Assembly: GCA_964530915.1 (NCBI GenBank)
Contig: CAZHCK010000011.1
Coordinates: 1 to 44,665, forward strand
Length of the DNA stretch: 44,665 nt
Direction: 5' to 3'
Source: Cloacibacterium sp964530915
Lineage (GTDB): Bacteria; Bacteroidota; Bacteroidia; Flavobacteriales; Weeksellaceae
Shown here: piece after piece, positions 7,344 to 15,930 of the stretch
How the letters are laid out: every line of letters starts with the position of its first letter
Position numbering within the stretch: position 1 is the stretch's first letter
Translations under genes and position numbers: made by a program
Notes under the pieces: generated by a model
What the model was told of the DNA's origin: nothing
Database searches by the model: none
What the model saw: the letters and a program-made list of their open reading frames with translations, nothing else

Positions 7344-8999
7344 ATGACGGCAAAAGAGCAAGGAAAAAGGCTTCTGAAGTATATTACTAAAGAAAGAAAA
7401 GATGTTCTCAATATTTACTTTTATGCCATATTAAGTGGTCTCGTTCAGTTGAGTTTACCACTGGGAATACAAGCCATCATCAGTTTTGCGATGGGTGCAA
7501 CTATGGTTACTTCTATTTATATTCTCATTGCATTTGTAGTACTAGGAACGTGGTTGGTAGGATTTTTCAGGGTGAAAGTAATGGAAATCATCGAAAAAAT
7601 CCAACAAAAAATATTCGTAGAATATGCCATCTCTTTTTCTGAAACTTTACCAAAAATAAAACTCGAAAAGACCAATCAATATTACTTACCAGAACTTATC
7701 AATCGTTTTTTTGACACCCAAAATTTACAAAAAGGGATTTCTAAAATTCTCCTCGAAATTCCGACTGCTATTATTCATATTTTATTTGGAATTATTCTCC
7801 TCTCTTTTTATCACCCATGGTTTTTAGCTTTTGGAGGAATTGTATTGGTTGGAGTAGTTTTAATTTTTAATTATACTTCTGAAAAGGGCATAGAAACAAG
7901 TTTAATCGAAAGCGAAAAGAAATATTTTGTCGCTTCTTGGTTAGAAGATATTGCCAGTTCTGTGAAATCTTTCAAAGCCAATAAACATACCAACCTTCAC
8001 CTTAGAGAAACGGATGACAGACTTTTGGATTATTTAAGTTACAGAACGCATCATTTCAAAGTTCTTTTATTTCAATATAAAACCATTATTTTCTTCAAAG
8101 TTTTGATTACACTGGTTATGTTGGTGATTGGAACCTATTTATTGGTCAACCAAAAACTTAATATTGGCGCATTTATCGCTGCAGAAATTGTAGTTCTTAC
8201 CATTTTAACCGCCGTGGAAAAACTCATTAAAAGCTTAGAAAGTTATTATGATGTCATTACTGCACTTAGCAAACTTTCGAAGGTTACCGATTTACCACTA
8301 GAAAATGAAACAAGCGACATTATCCATATCAAAGATGACATTCAATCTATTGAATTTAAAAATGTTTCTTTTGGTTTTGGAGATGAAGACATTCTGAAAA
8401 ATCTTAATTTCAAAGTTCAACCAAGTAGCATCAATGTGATTTCGGGAGAGCTTTCTTCAGGCAAATCATTGCTCATCAATCTCATGTCTGGGATTTATGC
8501 ACCTACTTCTGGTCACATTTTATACAATGATGTTTCTTCTAAAAATTTAACTCAAGACCAAATCAGAAGAGGAATCAGTATTCACACAGATGATATAGAT
8601 GTTTTCAAAGGAACAGTTTTGGAAAATATTCAACTGGGAAATGAAAAAATAACTGTAGAAAAAATCAATCATATTGCTCAAAAAATAGGAATTGATGATT
8701 TCGGGACTAAATTTACCAACGGATTTTTGACCAAAATTCAAGATGGAAACTCTCAACTTTCTTACAGCAATAAGAAAATAATCCTTCTTCTAAGAGCTCT
8801 AGCTACAGACAATAAAATCATCATTTTAGAAGATCCTTATGACGGACTTTCTAAAGAAATCAAAGAAAAAATGATGGTGTTTTTACAAGAATTAGCCAAG
8901 AAAAAAACCATTATTGTGGTTACTCAAGATGATGACTTTATCCAAAAAGCTCATCAACATTTTCACATGATTAATGGTCAATTAGAAACTAAAAAATAA
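7344..8999 (+). CDS. Type-1-secretion-like ABC protein with degenerate ATPase domain
   Basis: This 551-residue protein has the fold order of an ABC exporter half. Membrane segments lie in residues 20-300 (for example VLNIYFYAILSGLVQLSLP and IFFKVLITLVMLVIGTYLLV) and the nucleotide-binding domain follows from about 330. Walker A is intact (GELSSGKS, 368-375). The signature is LSYSNKK (472-478) instead of LSGGQ. Walker B reads IILEDP, with Glu496-Asp497 inverted from the usual Asp-Glu. The Q-loop position has Thr near 415, and the switch His is Gln528. It lacks an N-terminal peptidase domain. It is followed four bases later by an adaptor gene and then a TolC-type gene, so the three likely form an envelope-spanning export assembly with weak or altered ATP hydrolysis. 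Confidence 0.85.
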   Translation: MTAKEQGKRLLKYITKERKDVLNIYFYAILSGLVQLSLPLGIQAIISFAMGATMVTSIYILIAFVVLGTWLVGFFRVKVMEIIEKIQQKIFVEYAISFSETLPKIKLEKTNQYYLPELINRFFDTQNLQKGISKILLEIPTAIIHILFGIILLSFYHPWFLAFGGIVLVGVVLIFNYTSEKGIETSLIESEKKYFVASWLEDIASSVKSFKANKHTNLHLRETDDRLLDYLSYRTHHFKVLLFQYKTIIFFKVLITLVMLVIGTYLLVNQKLNIGAFIAAEIVVLTILTAVEKLIKSLESYYDVITALSKLSKVTDLPLENETSDIIHIKDDIQSIEFKNVSFGFGDEDILKNLNFKVQPSSINVISGELSSGKSLLINLMSGIYAPTSGHILYNDVSSKNLTQDQIRRGISIHTDDIDVFKGTVLENIQLGNEKITVEKINHIAQKIGIDDFGTKFTNGFLTKIQDGNSQLSYSNKKIILLLRALATDNKIIILEDPYDGLSKEIKEKMMVFLQELAKKKTIIVVTQDDDFIQKAHQHFHMINGQLETKK

Positions 9000-9003
9000 A
9001 ACG

Positions 9004-10305
9004 ATGCAACTAAAATCACTCGAAAATATTTATCATATCAATAAGAAATCAAATGTTGCCAAATGGTTTTTATTTACATTTTTAGCATTTGTTTTCATTA
9101 TGTTTTTACCTTGGACTCAGAACATTAAAACTCAAGGGAATGTTTCTACCTTATATCAGGAACAAAGACCTCAAAAACTCAATTCTCCTATTCCTGGAAG
9201 AATCATCAAATGGTATGTAAAAAACGGAGATGTAGTCAAAAAAGGCGATACCATTCTTCAAATTTCTGAAATTAAAGACGATTATCTAGACCCACTTTTG
9301 GTAGAAAGAACTCAGGAACAAGTTCAGGCAAAAAAAGGAGTCAGAGAATACTATAATGCCAAAATTTCTACCACAGAAAACCAAATTGCAGCCATTACTG
9401 CCGCTAAAGATTTAAAATTGAATCAAATTAAAATTAAAATTGCTCAGTTACAAAATAAGTTAAAAGCAGAACAAGCCGAACTTACCGCAGTAAATAATGA
9501 ATTAAAAATTGCTCAAGACCAGCTTAATCGTCAGAATAAAATGTATGAAGAAGGTTTGGTTTCTCTTACTCAGTTACAACAACGAAATGTAAGTTATCAA
9601 AATGCTCTAGCCAAGAAAACGTCTGCGGAAAATAAATTGGCACAAACTCAACAAGAAATTGCGGCTCAAAATATAGAACAAAACGCTGTTATTCAAGAAT
9701 ATACAGAAAAATTAAGTAAAACTGAAGGCGAACGTTTCCAAAGTATGGGACAAGTTGCAGGAAGCACTGGTGACATTGCAAAATTAGAAAATCAAGTGGC
9801 AACCTATAAAGTGAGAAAAGGTTTGTACTACATTTTGGCAACGCAAGACGGACAAATTACACAACTCACGAAAGCTGGAATTGGCGAAATTGTAAAAGAT
9901 GCAGAAACCATCGGAATTATTGTTCCGAAAAAGATAGATTACATCGCAGAAATTTATGTAAAACCTGTAGACTTACCGCTTATTAGAGAAAATCAAAAAG
10001 TAATGCTCACTTTCGACGGATTTCCCGCGATAGTTTTCTCAGGTTGGCCTAATTCTAGCTACGGAACTTTTTCTGGAAAAATTATTGCCATAGAAAATTC
10101 CATCAGTGAAAACGGTTTGTTTAAAGCGATTGTTGCCGAAGATAAAACTCAAAAAAGATGGCCACCCAACATGAAAATCGGAACAGGAGCCAGTGGAATT
10201 GCCATTCTGAATGATGTGCCTATTTGGTACGAAATATGGAGAAATATCAATGGTTTTCCACCAGATTATTATCAAGTAAACACCCAAAAGAATGAGAAAA
10301 AATAA
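9004..10305 (+). CDS. HlyD-family membrane fusion (adaptor) protein
   Basis: This 433-residue protein links an inner-membrane exporter to an outer-membrane channel. A single N-terminal membrane anchor (WFLFTFLAFVFIMFLPW, about 21-37) precedes a biotinyl-lipoyl-like half motif (SPIPGRIIKWYVKNGDVVKKGD, about 61-82). A long heptad-rich coiled coil spans about 100-255, and a beta-barrel region (DYIAEIYVKPVDLPLIREN) follows. The gene starts four bases after the degenerate ABC gene and overlaps the TolC-type gene by 14 bases, so the three are one translationally coupled unit. Confidence 0.88.
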   Translation: MQLKSLENIYHINKKSNVAKWFLFTFLAFVFIMFLPWTQNIKTQGNVSTLYQEQRPQKLNSPIPGRIIKWYVKNGDVVKKGDTILQISEIKDDYLDPLLVERTQEQVQAKKGVREYYNAKISTTENQIAAITAAKDLKLNQIKIKIAQLQNKLKAEQAELTAVNNELKIAQDQLNRQNKMYEEGLVSLTQLQQRNVSYQNALAKKTSAENKLAQTQQEIAAQNIEQNAVIQEYTEKLSKTEGERFQSMGQVAGSTGDIAKLENQVATYKVRKGLYYILATQDGQITQLTKAGIGEIVKDAETIGIIVPKKIDYIAEIYVKPVDLPLIRENQKVMLTFDGFPAIVFSGWPNSSYGTFSGKIIAIENSISENGLFKAIVAEDKTQKRWPPNMKIGTGASGIAILNDVPIWYEIWRNINGFPPDYYQVNTQKNEKK

Positions 10306-11689
10306 AATTTTATTGCTTATTTTTCTTTTCACGTCTTATCCATTTTTCGCTCAAGATTCTATTGCTTTGAGCTATGAAAATTATATTTCTTGGGTTCAAA
10401 AAAATCATCCGATTATTAAAATTTCTGATTGGGAAAAAAATATTGCTCAGAATAACATTTTGAAAGCCAAAGCTTTATTAGACCCTAATATTTCTGCAAA
10501 AATTGGTGAAAAAAAAATAGACAACACGCTTTATTACACTCAAAAAAATATTGAACTGAATCTCCCAACTTGGTACGGAATAGATTTCAACATTGGAACC
10601 AATGATTTGGCAGGAAATAAGCTGAATAATGAAGAAACAAAAGGCGTTCTGAATCATGTAGGAATAAGCATTCCGCTTGCGAGAGATTTGGTTTACAATA
10701 AACGAAGAACCGCCATTCAGCAATCGAAAAATTTCAGCAAAATGACTTTTTATGAGCAAGAAATGCTCAAAAATGAAATACTTTTGGAAGCCAATTTTAG
10801 CTTTTGGGAATGGGTAAAAAATTACGAAATTTTAGAATTGAACAAAAAGGTTCTTGACCTCAACAAAAAAAGATATCAATTGGTCAAAAAATCTTTTGAA
10901 TTGGGAGAAAGACCAGCTATAGATACCGTAGAAGCTTTCACGCAACTGCAAAGTTTCGAAGCGAAAACCATAGAATCTCAGAACAAGTATAACATTTCTA
11001 CCATAGAACTTTCTCAATTTCTTTGGAAAGAAAACGGTGAAAATTACAATCTTCCGTTGTTTACCAAACCGAGTGAACAACTGAACACACAGTTTACCCA
11101 AGATTATTTTATCATTACTGAAAAACTTTTACAAAATATTGATTCACAATATGCGCTGAATTATTATTTTGAAAAATCTAAATCTTTGGAACTGGAAAGG
11201 AAACTAAAATGGCAAAATTTTCTTCCTAAAATCAATTTCAACTACAATTTGTACAATAAAGAATTTAAAAATCAGGACATTCTGCCACTTTTTGACAATA
11301 ATTATCAATATGGTATAAAATTGGAGTTACCCATATTCATGAGAGAAGCTCGTGCTGATTATCAAAACATTAAGCTTAAAATTCTCCAGAATAATGAGAA
11401 TATAAAATTTAAAAATCAAGAATTAAAGACCAAAATACAGACTTACAATGCAGAAATGGGCAATTTCTTATCTTTAACTCAAAATAATGAATCGCTCATT
11501 GAGAATTATAAAAGGCTTTTAAAAGCCGAAGAAATAAAATTTTCTAATGGTGAAAGTTCACTTTTCTTAATTAACAGCAGAGAAAACAAACTATTAGAAA
11601 CTCAAGAAAAATTTTTAGAACTGAAAGCCAAAACGATTAAAACTTATTTTAAATTGAATTGGCTGGAAAACAACACTTTAAAACAATGA
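10292..11689 (+). CDS. TolC-family outer-membrane efflux protein
   Basis: This 465-residue protein is predicted to be the outer-membrane channel of the preceding ABC/adaptor pair. The signal peptide is MRKNKILLLIFLFTSYPFFAQ. Long amphipathic helices suit the TolC periplasmic tunnel, and the paired segments KKRYQLVKKSFELGERPAIDTVEA and RLLKAEEIKFSNGESSLFLIN are the two equivalent family repeats. It is more divergent than the TolC proteins at 20865 and 42632. Its start lies inside the adaptor gene and its stop overlaps the DUF493 ATG in an ATGA. Confidence 0.85.
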   Translation: MRKNKILLLIFLFTSYPFFAQDSIALSYENYISWVQKNHPIIKISDWEKNIAQNNILKAKALLDPNISAKIGEKKIDNTLYYTQKNIELNLPTWYGIDFNIGTNDLAGNKLNNEETKGVLNHVGISIPLARDLVYNKRRTAIQQSKNFSKMTFYEQEMLKNEILLEANFSFWEWVKNYEILELNKKVLDLNKKRYQLVKKSFELGERPAIDTVEAFTQLQSFEAKTIESQNKYNISTIELSQFLWKENGENYNLPLFTKPSEQLNTQFTQDYFIITEKLLQNIDSQYALNYYFEKSKSLELERKLKWQNFLPKINFNYNLYNKEFKNQDILPLFDNNYQYGIKLELPIFMREARADYQNIKLKILQNNENIKFKNQELKTKIQTYNAEMGNFLSLTQNNESLIENYKRLLKAEEIKFSNGESSLFLINSRENKLLETQEKFLELKAKTIKTYFKLNWLENNTLKQ

Positions 11690-11994
11690 TAGAAGTAACA
11701 GGAAACGAACCATTTGATGAACAAGCAGAATTTTATGCTTCTTTAAAAATAAATTTAGAGAAAAATCACAATTTCCCTGAAGATTATCTTTATAAATTCA
11801 TCATTGTCAACAATCAAGAAAAACTTACCGAAATTTATAAGGTTTTTGACGGCACCAAAAATACTTTTTCTACCAGAGAAAGCAGTAACGGAAAATACAT
11901 CAGCATTACGATACAATGTTTCGTACTCGATGCGGAGCATGTGATCAGACTTTATCAAGAAGTTGCCAAAATTGAAGGCGTAATTATGTTGTAG
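11686..11994 (+). CDS. DUF493 family (YbeD-like) protein
   Basis: This 102-residue protein matches the DUF493/YbeD family of small alpha-beta proteins; their exact role is unclear. The frame is open from a TTG at 11659, but the ATG at 11686, fused with the previous stop as ATGA, gives the standard family length. Family features include FPEDYLYKFIIVN and the final segment with IEGVIML, where the family often has VKMVL-like endings. Coupling to the export genes may be positional only. Confidence 0.82.
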   Translation: MIEVTGNEPFDEQAEFYASLKINLEKNHNFPEDYLYKFIIVNNQEKLTEIYKVFDGTKNTFSTRESSNGKYISITIQCFVLDAEHVIRLYQEVAKIEGVIML

Positions 11995-12070
11995 GATGTT
12001 GGAAGGCAGAAGTACAAAGTACAAAGTACAAACTTCTAAAATCTCAAATCTAAAGTCTCAAATCTAAAGT
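11994..12070 (+). repeat. Heptameric tandem array filling the intergenic interval (11 units)
   Basis: From the last base of the DUF493 stop codon to two bases before the next ATG, the sequence divides into eleven 7-base units in one phase. Units drift from GGATGTT and AGAAGTA through CAAAGTA (twice) to alternating CTCAAAT and CTAAAGT. Ten of the eleven have A at position 4 and nine have A at position 3. No promoter box interrupts it. Confidence 0.85.
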
Positions 12071-12072
12071 TT

Positions 12073-12972
12073 ATGAAAATATTAATCACAGGAGCCACTG
12101 GTTTAATCGGTAAATATTTAGTTCAAAAACTAAAAGAAAACGGTCATGAAATTGTAATTTTGACCAGAAAAAAATCGGGAAAACCTAATGAATTCCAATG
12201 GAATCCAGATCAAAATTTCATAGAAGATGCTGCTTTTGAAAACATAGAAGCCATCATTCATTTAGCAGGTGCTACTATTGCCAAAAGATGGACAAAAGAA
12301 TACAAAAAAGAACTTTACAGCTCAAGAATTAATTCTGCTAATCTTCTTAAATCTTACTGCGAAAAGCATCAAATCAAACTAAAAAGTTTCATCTCAGCTT
12401 CTGGAATTAATTATTACGGAACTTTTACGAGTGATGAAATTCTCACTGAAAATTCGCCCATCAAAAAACTAGATTTTTTGGCAGAACTATCAGTGGATTG
12501 GGAAAAATCTGCTTATCAATTTTCTGAAATTGCAGAACGTGTGGTTTGCCTAAGAACAGCAATGGTTTTAGCAAAAGAAGGTGGAAGTTTCGTTCCATTG
12601 AAAAAATTGACAGACTTCAATTTGGGTTCGCCTGTAGGAAAAGGAAAACAATGGATGAATTGGATTCACATAGAAGATTTGGCGAATATGTATGTAGAAG
12701 CGATAGAAAACCCTCAATTCAATGGAAGTTACAATGCTGTAGCAGATGAAACCGTGACCAATGAGGATTTCATGAAAAGTATGGCTAAAAAATCAAACAA
12801 ATTTTTCTTGCCCATTCCTGTTCCAGAGTTCATGATGAAACTGATTATGGGAGAAATGTCTTCTATTATTTTAGAAGGAAGCAGAGCGTCAAACGAGAAA
12901 ATAAAATCAACAGGGTTTACTTTTAAATACCCAGATTTAAATGCTGCTTTGGAAGATTTAATCGGCAAATAA
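12073..12972 (+). CDS. TIGR01777-family NAD(P)-dependent epimerase-like protein (YfcH type)
   Basis: This 299-residue extended short-chain dehydrogenase begins with the Rossmann motif MKILITGATGLIGKYLVQKL. SASGINYYG carries the catalytic Tyr region, and the WMNWIHIEDLANMYVEAIEN segment is typical of TIGR01777/YfcH proteins. The C-terminal DUF1731 helix pair includes MKLIMGEMSSIILEGSRASNEKI. Substrate is unknown for the family. It is separated from the DUF493 gene only by a heptad array and is followed by a bidirectional terminator. Confidence 0.92.
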   Translation: MKILITGATGLIGKYLVQKLKENGHEIVILTRKKSGKPNEFQWNPDQNFIEDAAFENIEAIIHLAGATIAKRWTKEYKKELYSSRINSANLLKSYCEKHQIKLKSFISASGINYYGTFTSDEILTENSPIKKLDFLAELSVDWEKSAYQFSEIAERVVCLRTAMVLAKEGGSFVPLKKLTDFNLGSPVGKGKQWMNWIHIEDLANMYVEAIENPQFNGSYNAVADETVTNEDFMKSMAKKSNKFFLPIPVPEFMMKLIMGEMSSIILEGSRASNEKIKSTGFTFKYPDLNAALEDLIGK

Positions 12973-12987
12973 AAAACTTTAGATAAA

Positions 12988-13015
12988 AAAAGCGAACTCT
13001 TGGGAGTTCGCTTTT
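12988..13015. terminator. Bidirectional terminator between convergent genes
   Basis: A 12-bp stem (core GCGAACTC with GAGTTCGC, loop TTGG) has A residues on its left and T residues on its right. It can therefore serve both the epimerase gene and the convergent ArsC-like gene. Confidence 0.88.
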
Positions 13016-13023
13016 CATTTATT

Positions 13024-13365
13024 TTATAAAAATTTCTCTAACTTTTCTATATCTCTTGCGATGATGGCTTTATTATCTTTTATGACAATTGGTCTTTGCA
13101 AAAGTTTAGGATAATTTGCCAAAATAGAAACTAAACCACTATCAGAATAGGTTGTCTCTGAGAAATTTTCTTTCCACAAATCTTCATTTTTTCTGATAAT
13201 GTTATGTATTGAAGTATCTAGTTTAGATAATAAATCTTCTATTTCTACTTCAGACAATGGATTTTCTAAGTAATTTCTTACTTCAAATGATACACCTTTA
13301 GATTCTAAATACTGCAAGGCAGTTCTAGATTTTCCGCAGCGATTATTATGTAAGATAGTGATCAT
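13024..13365 (-). CDS. ArsC/Spx-family reductase
   Basis: This 113-residue thioredoxin-fold protein resembles glutaredoxin-dependent arsenate reductases. The redox cysteine is Cys10 in NNRCGKSRTAL, in the place of the CxxS-type active site of ArsC. The later LLQRPIVIKDNKAIIAR segment contains the conserved RPIV arginine motif. No other arsenic-resistance gene is nearby, so arsenate may not be its physiological substrate. Its start is preceded by a 7-bp repeat array. Confidence 0.83.
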   Translation of the reverse strand: MITILHNNRCGKSRTALQYLESKGVSFEVRNYLENPLSEVEIEDLLSKLDTSIHNIIRKNEDLWKENFSETTYSDSGLVSILANYPKLLQRPIVIKDNKAIIARDIEKLEKFL

Positions 13366-13369
13366 ATAT

Positions 13370-13397
13370 TTTGGATATTAGATGTTTAATGATGGAT
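13370..13397 (-). repeat. Heptameric tandem array before the ArsC-like gene (4 units)
   Basis: Read on the minus strand, four units (ATCCATC, ATTAAAC, ATCTAAT, ATCCAAA) lie in phase and end four bases before the ATG. ATCCATC is the complement of a rotation of the GGATGAT unit found at 6331-6351. ATCTAAT resembles CTAAAAT at 12036-12042. Confidence 0.6.
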
Positions 13398-13443
13398 TTT
13401 TATCAATGTTCTCTAATTCTCAATCATTCTACAACACTACTTC

Positions 13444-14058
13444 TTAAAAAAGTCCGTGCAATTCTGCTTCTATTTTCTCTAAAATATACCCGAAATCTTC
13501 TGGTCTTTCTACAAAATCTAAATCATCTACTTCTATTACCAATAGTTTTCCTTCTTTGTAGTTAGAAATCCATTTTTCGTATTTTTCGTTCAGTTTAGAT
13601 AAATATTCTATGCTAATGCTGGCTTCATAATCTCTTCCTCTTTTGTAGATTTTCTTTACTAAATTAGGAACATCTGACTTTAAATAAATAAGCAAATCTG
13701 GTGCCGAAACAAAGGATTTCATCAGATGAAACACCGAAGAATAATTGTTAAAATCTCTTTCGGTAAGCAAGCCCATATCATTTAAATTTTCCGCAAAAAT
13801 ATACGCATCTTCGTAGATGGTTCTGTCTTGAACAATATTTTTACCACTTTCTCTAATTTCTTTTACCTGACGAAATCTGCTTCCTAAGAAATAGATTTGG
13901 AGCGCAAAACTCCATTTGCTCATGTCTTCGTAAAAGTCTTCTAAATATGGGTTATGATCTACATCTTCAAATTGCGCATCCCAACCATAATGTTTTGATA
14001 ACATTGTAGTTAGAGTAGTTTTTCCCGCGCCTATGTTTCCAGTAACAGCAATATGCAT
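13444..14058 (-). CDS. Deoxynucleoside kinase (dAK/dGK/dCK family)
   Basis: This 204-residue enzyme phosphorylates deoxynucleosides for nucleotide salvage. The P-loop GNIGAGKT spans residues 7-14. Family residues follow in QIYFLGSRFRQ and the DRTIYED motif (about 80-86). A lid-like RGRDYEASISIEYLSKLNEKYE segment completes the fold. The base preference cannot be assigned. It lies five bases after the gene at 14064-14825 and is probably co-transcribed with it. Confidence 0.9.
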   Translation of the reverse strand: MHIAVTGNIGAGKTTLTTMLSKHYGWDAQFEDVDHNPYLEDFYEDMSKWSFALQIYFLGSRFRQVKEIRESGKNIVQDRTIYEDAYIFAENLNDMGLLTERDFNNYSSVFHLMKSFVSAPDLLIYLKSDVPNLVKKIYKRGRDYEASISIEYLSKLNEKYEKWISNYKEGKLLVIEVDDLDFVERPEDFGYILEKIEAELHGLF

Positions 14059-14063
14059 CGATT

Positions 14064-14825
14064 CTATTTTTCTATTCCGTAAAGATAAAGTTTGTCATCT
14101 ATCAAAGCCAAAAAATGATTGCTATTTTTTTCCACAATGATAAAATTTTCTTTAGAAAATACAGGATAGAATAATTGAGTTGGTGTGTATAGGGAAATGG
14201 TATTTTGCTCTATGACGTAAATTTTATCATTTACGCGTCTTAATTTTTTACCATTATCTATGTCGATAGAATATTTCTGAGCACCTTTGAGTTCATAAAC
14301 GCTGAAACATTTTTCTCTGAGTAGGTATAAGTGATTTTGATAAACGATAAAATCTACCACAGTACTCAAATCCATGTCAAAAGGAAAGATATTGATAATT
14401 TTATCCTCTCGATAATTGTACTGTATCAATTGCTTTCGAGCTGAATCTAGCACCCAAACAAACTGTAAATCTTGCGAATAAACCGCTTTTATGTGTCCAA
14501 ATTTTTGGTATAAATTTAAATACTGAATTTCATTAAGATTCTGGTCTAGAATTTTAATTTCTTGTCCGTTTTCTGAGAACAGAAAAATATTCAGAGGATT
14601 TTCAACCGATTGTATTTTAAACGGTTGCGGAAACATGACTTGTGCTTTTTTATGACCAAGAGAATCATATTTCAGGATACTCAAATCGCTATTGCGATAC
14701 ACATAAATGTTCTCATAATCATCTATAAGAACATCTCTAATACTATCTTTTATGATAATAGGGAATTCTTTTTGTGCAAAAAGTGCAGCACAAATAAATG
14801 TAAAAATAAGTGATAATCGTTTCAT
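14064..14825 (-). CDS. Secreted repeat protein, possibly beta-propeller, unknown function
   Basis: I do not recognise a named family. The frame extends to 14855, but the ATG at 14825 starts a clean signal peptide (MKRLSLIFTFICAALFAQ), giving 253 residues. The mature part has recurring strand pairs such as DVLIDDYENIYVYRNSDLSILKYD and FIVYQNHLYLLREKCFSVYEL, each followed by a short turn. This is the look of a beta-propeller or YncE-like repeat protein. Close spacing to the deoxynucleoside kinase gene suggests one transcript, although one product is exported and the other cytosolic. Confidence 0.7.
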   Translation of the reverse strand: MKRLSLIFTFICAALFAQKEFPIIIKDSIRDVLIDDYENIYVYRNSDLSILKYDSLGHKKAQVMFPQPFKIQSVENPLNIFLFSENGQEIKILDQNLNEIQYLNLYQKFGHIKAVYSQDLQFVWVLDSARKQLIQYNYREDKIINIFPFDMDLSTVVDFIVYQNHLYLLREKCFSVYELKGAQKYSIDIDNGKKLRRVNDKIYVIEQNTISLYTPTQLFYPVFSKENFIIVEKNSNHFLALIDDKLYLYGIEK

Positions 14826-14884
14826 GGCATTTGTGTTTATAAAATGTATTGTCAAGAAAAAACCAGAAACTTTCAGTATAAAAT

Positions 14885-15904
14885 TTACTTAATTTTTACT
14901 TCATAAATTTTGTCCCAATTTTTTCCTGTAACAAGCATATTCTGCCCTTTGAAGGCAATTCCGTTTAGAACATCATCTGTTCCTGTGTTGTGTTTTTTCA
15001 CAATTTCTGAGAAATCTATTCTTGCCAAAACTTCTCCAGATTTTGGATTAATTTTTAGAATATACGGTTTTTGCCAAACATTCGCATAAATAGAATTGTC
15101 GTGATATTCTAATTCATTAATACTGTCATACACTTCAGTATTTCCAGCTACAGAGATGTATTTTACCATTTTAGAAGGGTCATTTACATCTAAGAAATAT
15201 AGATTTTTAGTTCCGTCTGAAGCGATAAGATTTTTACCATCATACGTTAAACCCCAACCTTCTCCCATTACATTAGGATAAGGAAATTCTGACAAAAGTT
15301 TAAGCGATGATTTATCATAAATAAAACCTTTTTTATTTTGCCAAGTCAGTTGATACACTTTGTTTCCTACAATCGTGCTTCCTTCAGAGAAAACATCTGC
15401 AGGTTGCGCGGTAAAAGTTGTAGCATTGGTTTGACCTAAGGTATATTTTAAAATTTTAGATTGTCCGGTTTGTCCATCACTTTCATAAATGGTGTTCCCT
15501 TCTAGCTGAAATCCCTGTACAAAATTAGCTTTATCATGAGGATATTCTGCCACGATTTCATAAGTTAATTGCGCTTCTGGATTTTTGGCGAAAACATTTA
15601 TGGTAGCATCTTGACTCAGCACTTTTCCATCTCTGGTAATATTGATGGTTACCGCATTATCTCCTAAAGTAAAAAATGCTGGATCTACTACTAAATCGCT
15701 TGTTTCTTTGTCTCCAAAACTGATGCTGATGCTTTCTGCGTTTTCTGTAACTTCTTTGGGTAGGTTTATTTTGTCCCCGAAATGATAACCTTTGGTTTCC
15801 ATTTCTGTATTATAGGTATTAAGAGCGTCTAAAATCTCTTTGTCTTTATTACATGAAGTCAATAAAAATAGGGCAAATATACTTACGAAAAGTGTTTTTT
15901 TCAT
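14885..15904 (-). CDS. Glutaminyl-peptide cyclotransferase, lipoprotein
   Basis: This 339-residue protein belongs to the plant/bacterial-type glutamine cyclotransferases, five-bladed beta-propellers that convert N-terminal Gln to pyroglutamate. The signal peptide ends in a lipobox with Cys18 (LLTSC). An N-terminal extension of roughly 100 residues precedes the catalytic part, which begins near YEIVAEYPHDKANFVQGF. Family blocks include FEGSTIVGNKVYQLTW-like SEGSTIVGNKVYQLTW, GEGWGLTYDGKNLIASDGT and NELEYHDNSIYANVW. A TAATTTTG -7 box lies at 15922-15929. Secreted Bacteroidota proteins often carry N-terminal Gln after signal cleavage, which gives the enzyme plausible substrates. Confidence 0.93.
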   Translation of the reverse strand: MKKTLFVSIFALFLLTSCNKDKEILDALNTYNTEMETKGYHFGDKINLPKEVTENAESISISFGDKETSDLVVDPAFFTLGDNAVTINITRDGKVLSQDATINVFAKNPEAQLTYEIVAEYPHDKANFVQGFQLEGNTIYESDGQTGQSKILKYTLGQTNATTFTAQPADVFSEGSTIVGNKVYQLTWQNKKGFIYDKSSLKLLSEFPYPNVMGEGWGLTYDGKNLIASDGTKNLYFLDVNDPSKMVKYISVAGNTEVYDSINELEYHDNSIYANVWQKPYILKINPKSGEVLARIDFSEIVKKHNTGTDDVLNGIAFKGQNMLVTGKNWDKIYEVKIK

Positions 15905-15921
15905 TCTTAAATTATTTAGTT

Positions 15922-15929
15922 CAAAATTA
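15922..15929 (-). promoter_or_regulatory. Promoter -7 box TAATTTTG for the cyclotransferase gene
   Basis: On the minus strand TAATTTTG matches TAnnTTTG and lies 17 bases before the ATG at 15904. A preceding terminator separates it from the upstream gene. Confidence 0.5.
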
Positions 15930-15930
15930 C

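Noticed and set aside
7344..8999. Degenerate ABC motifs as sequencing error or pseudogene
   Set aside because: The substitutions are scattered in-frame codon changes, the frame is full length, and the gene is tightly coupled to its partners.
11994..12070. Possible CRISPR array at the tandem-repeat interval
   Set aside because: Units are 7 bases, directly adjacent and degenerate, with no spacers and no cas genes in the window.
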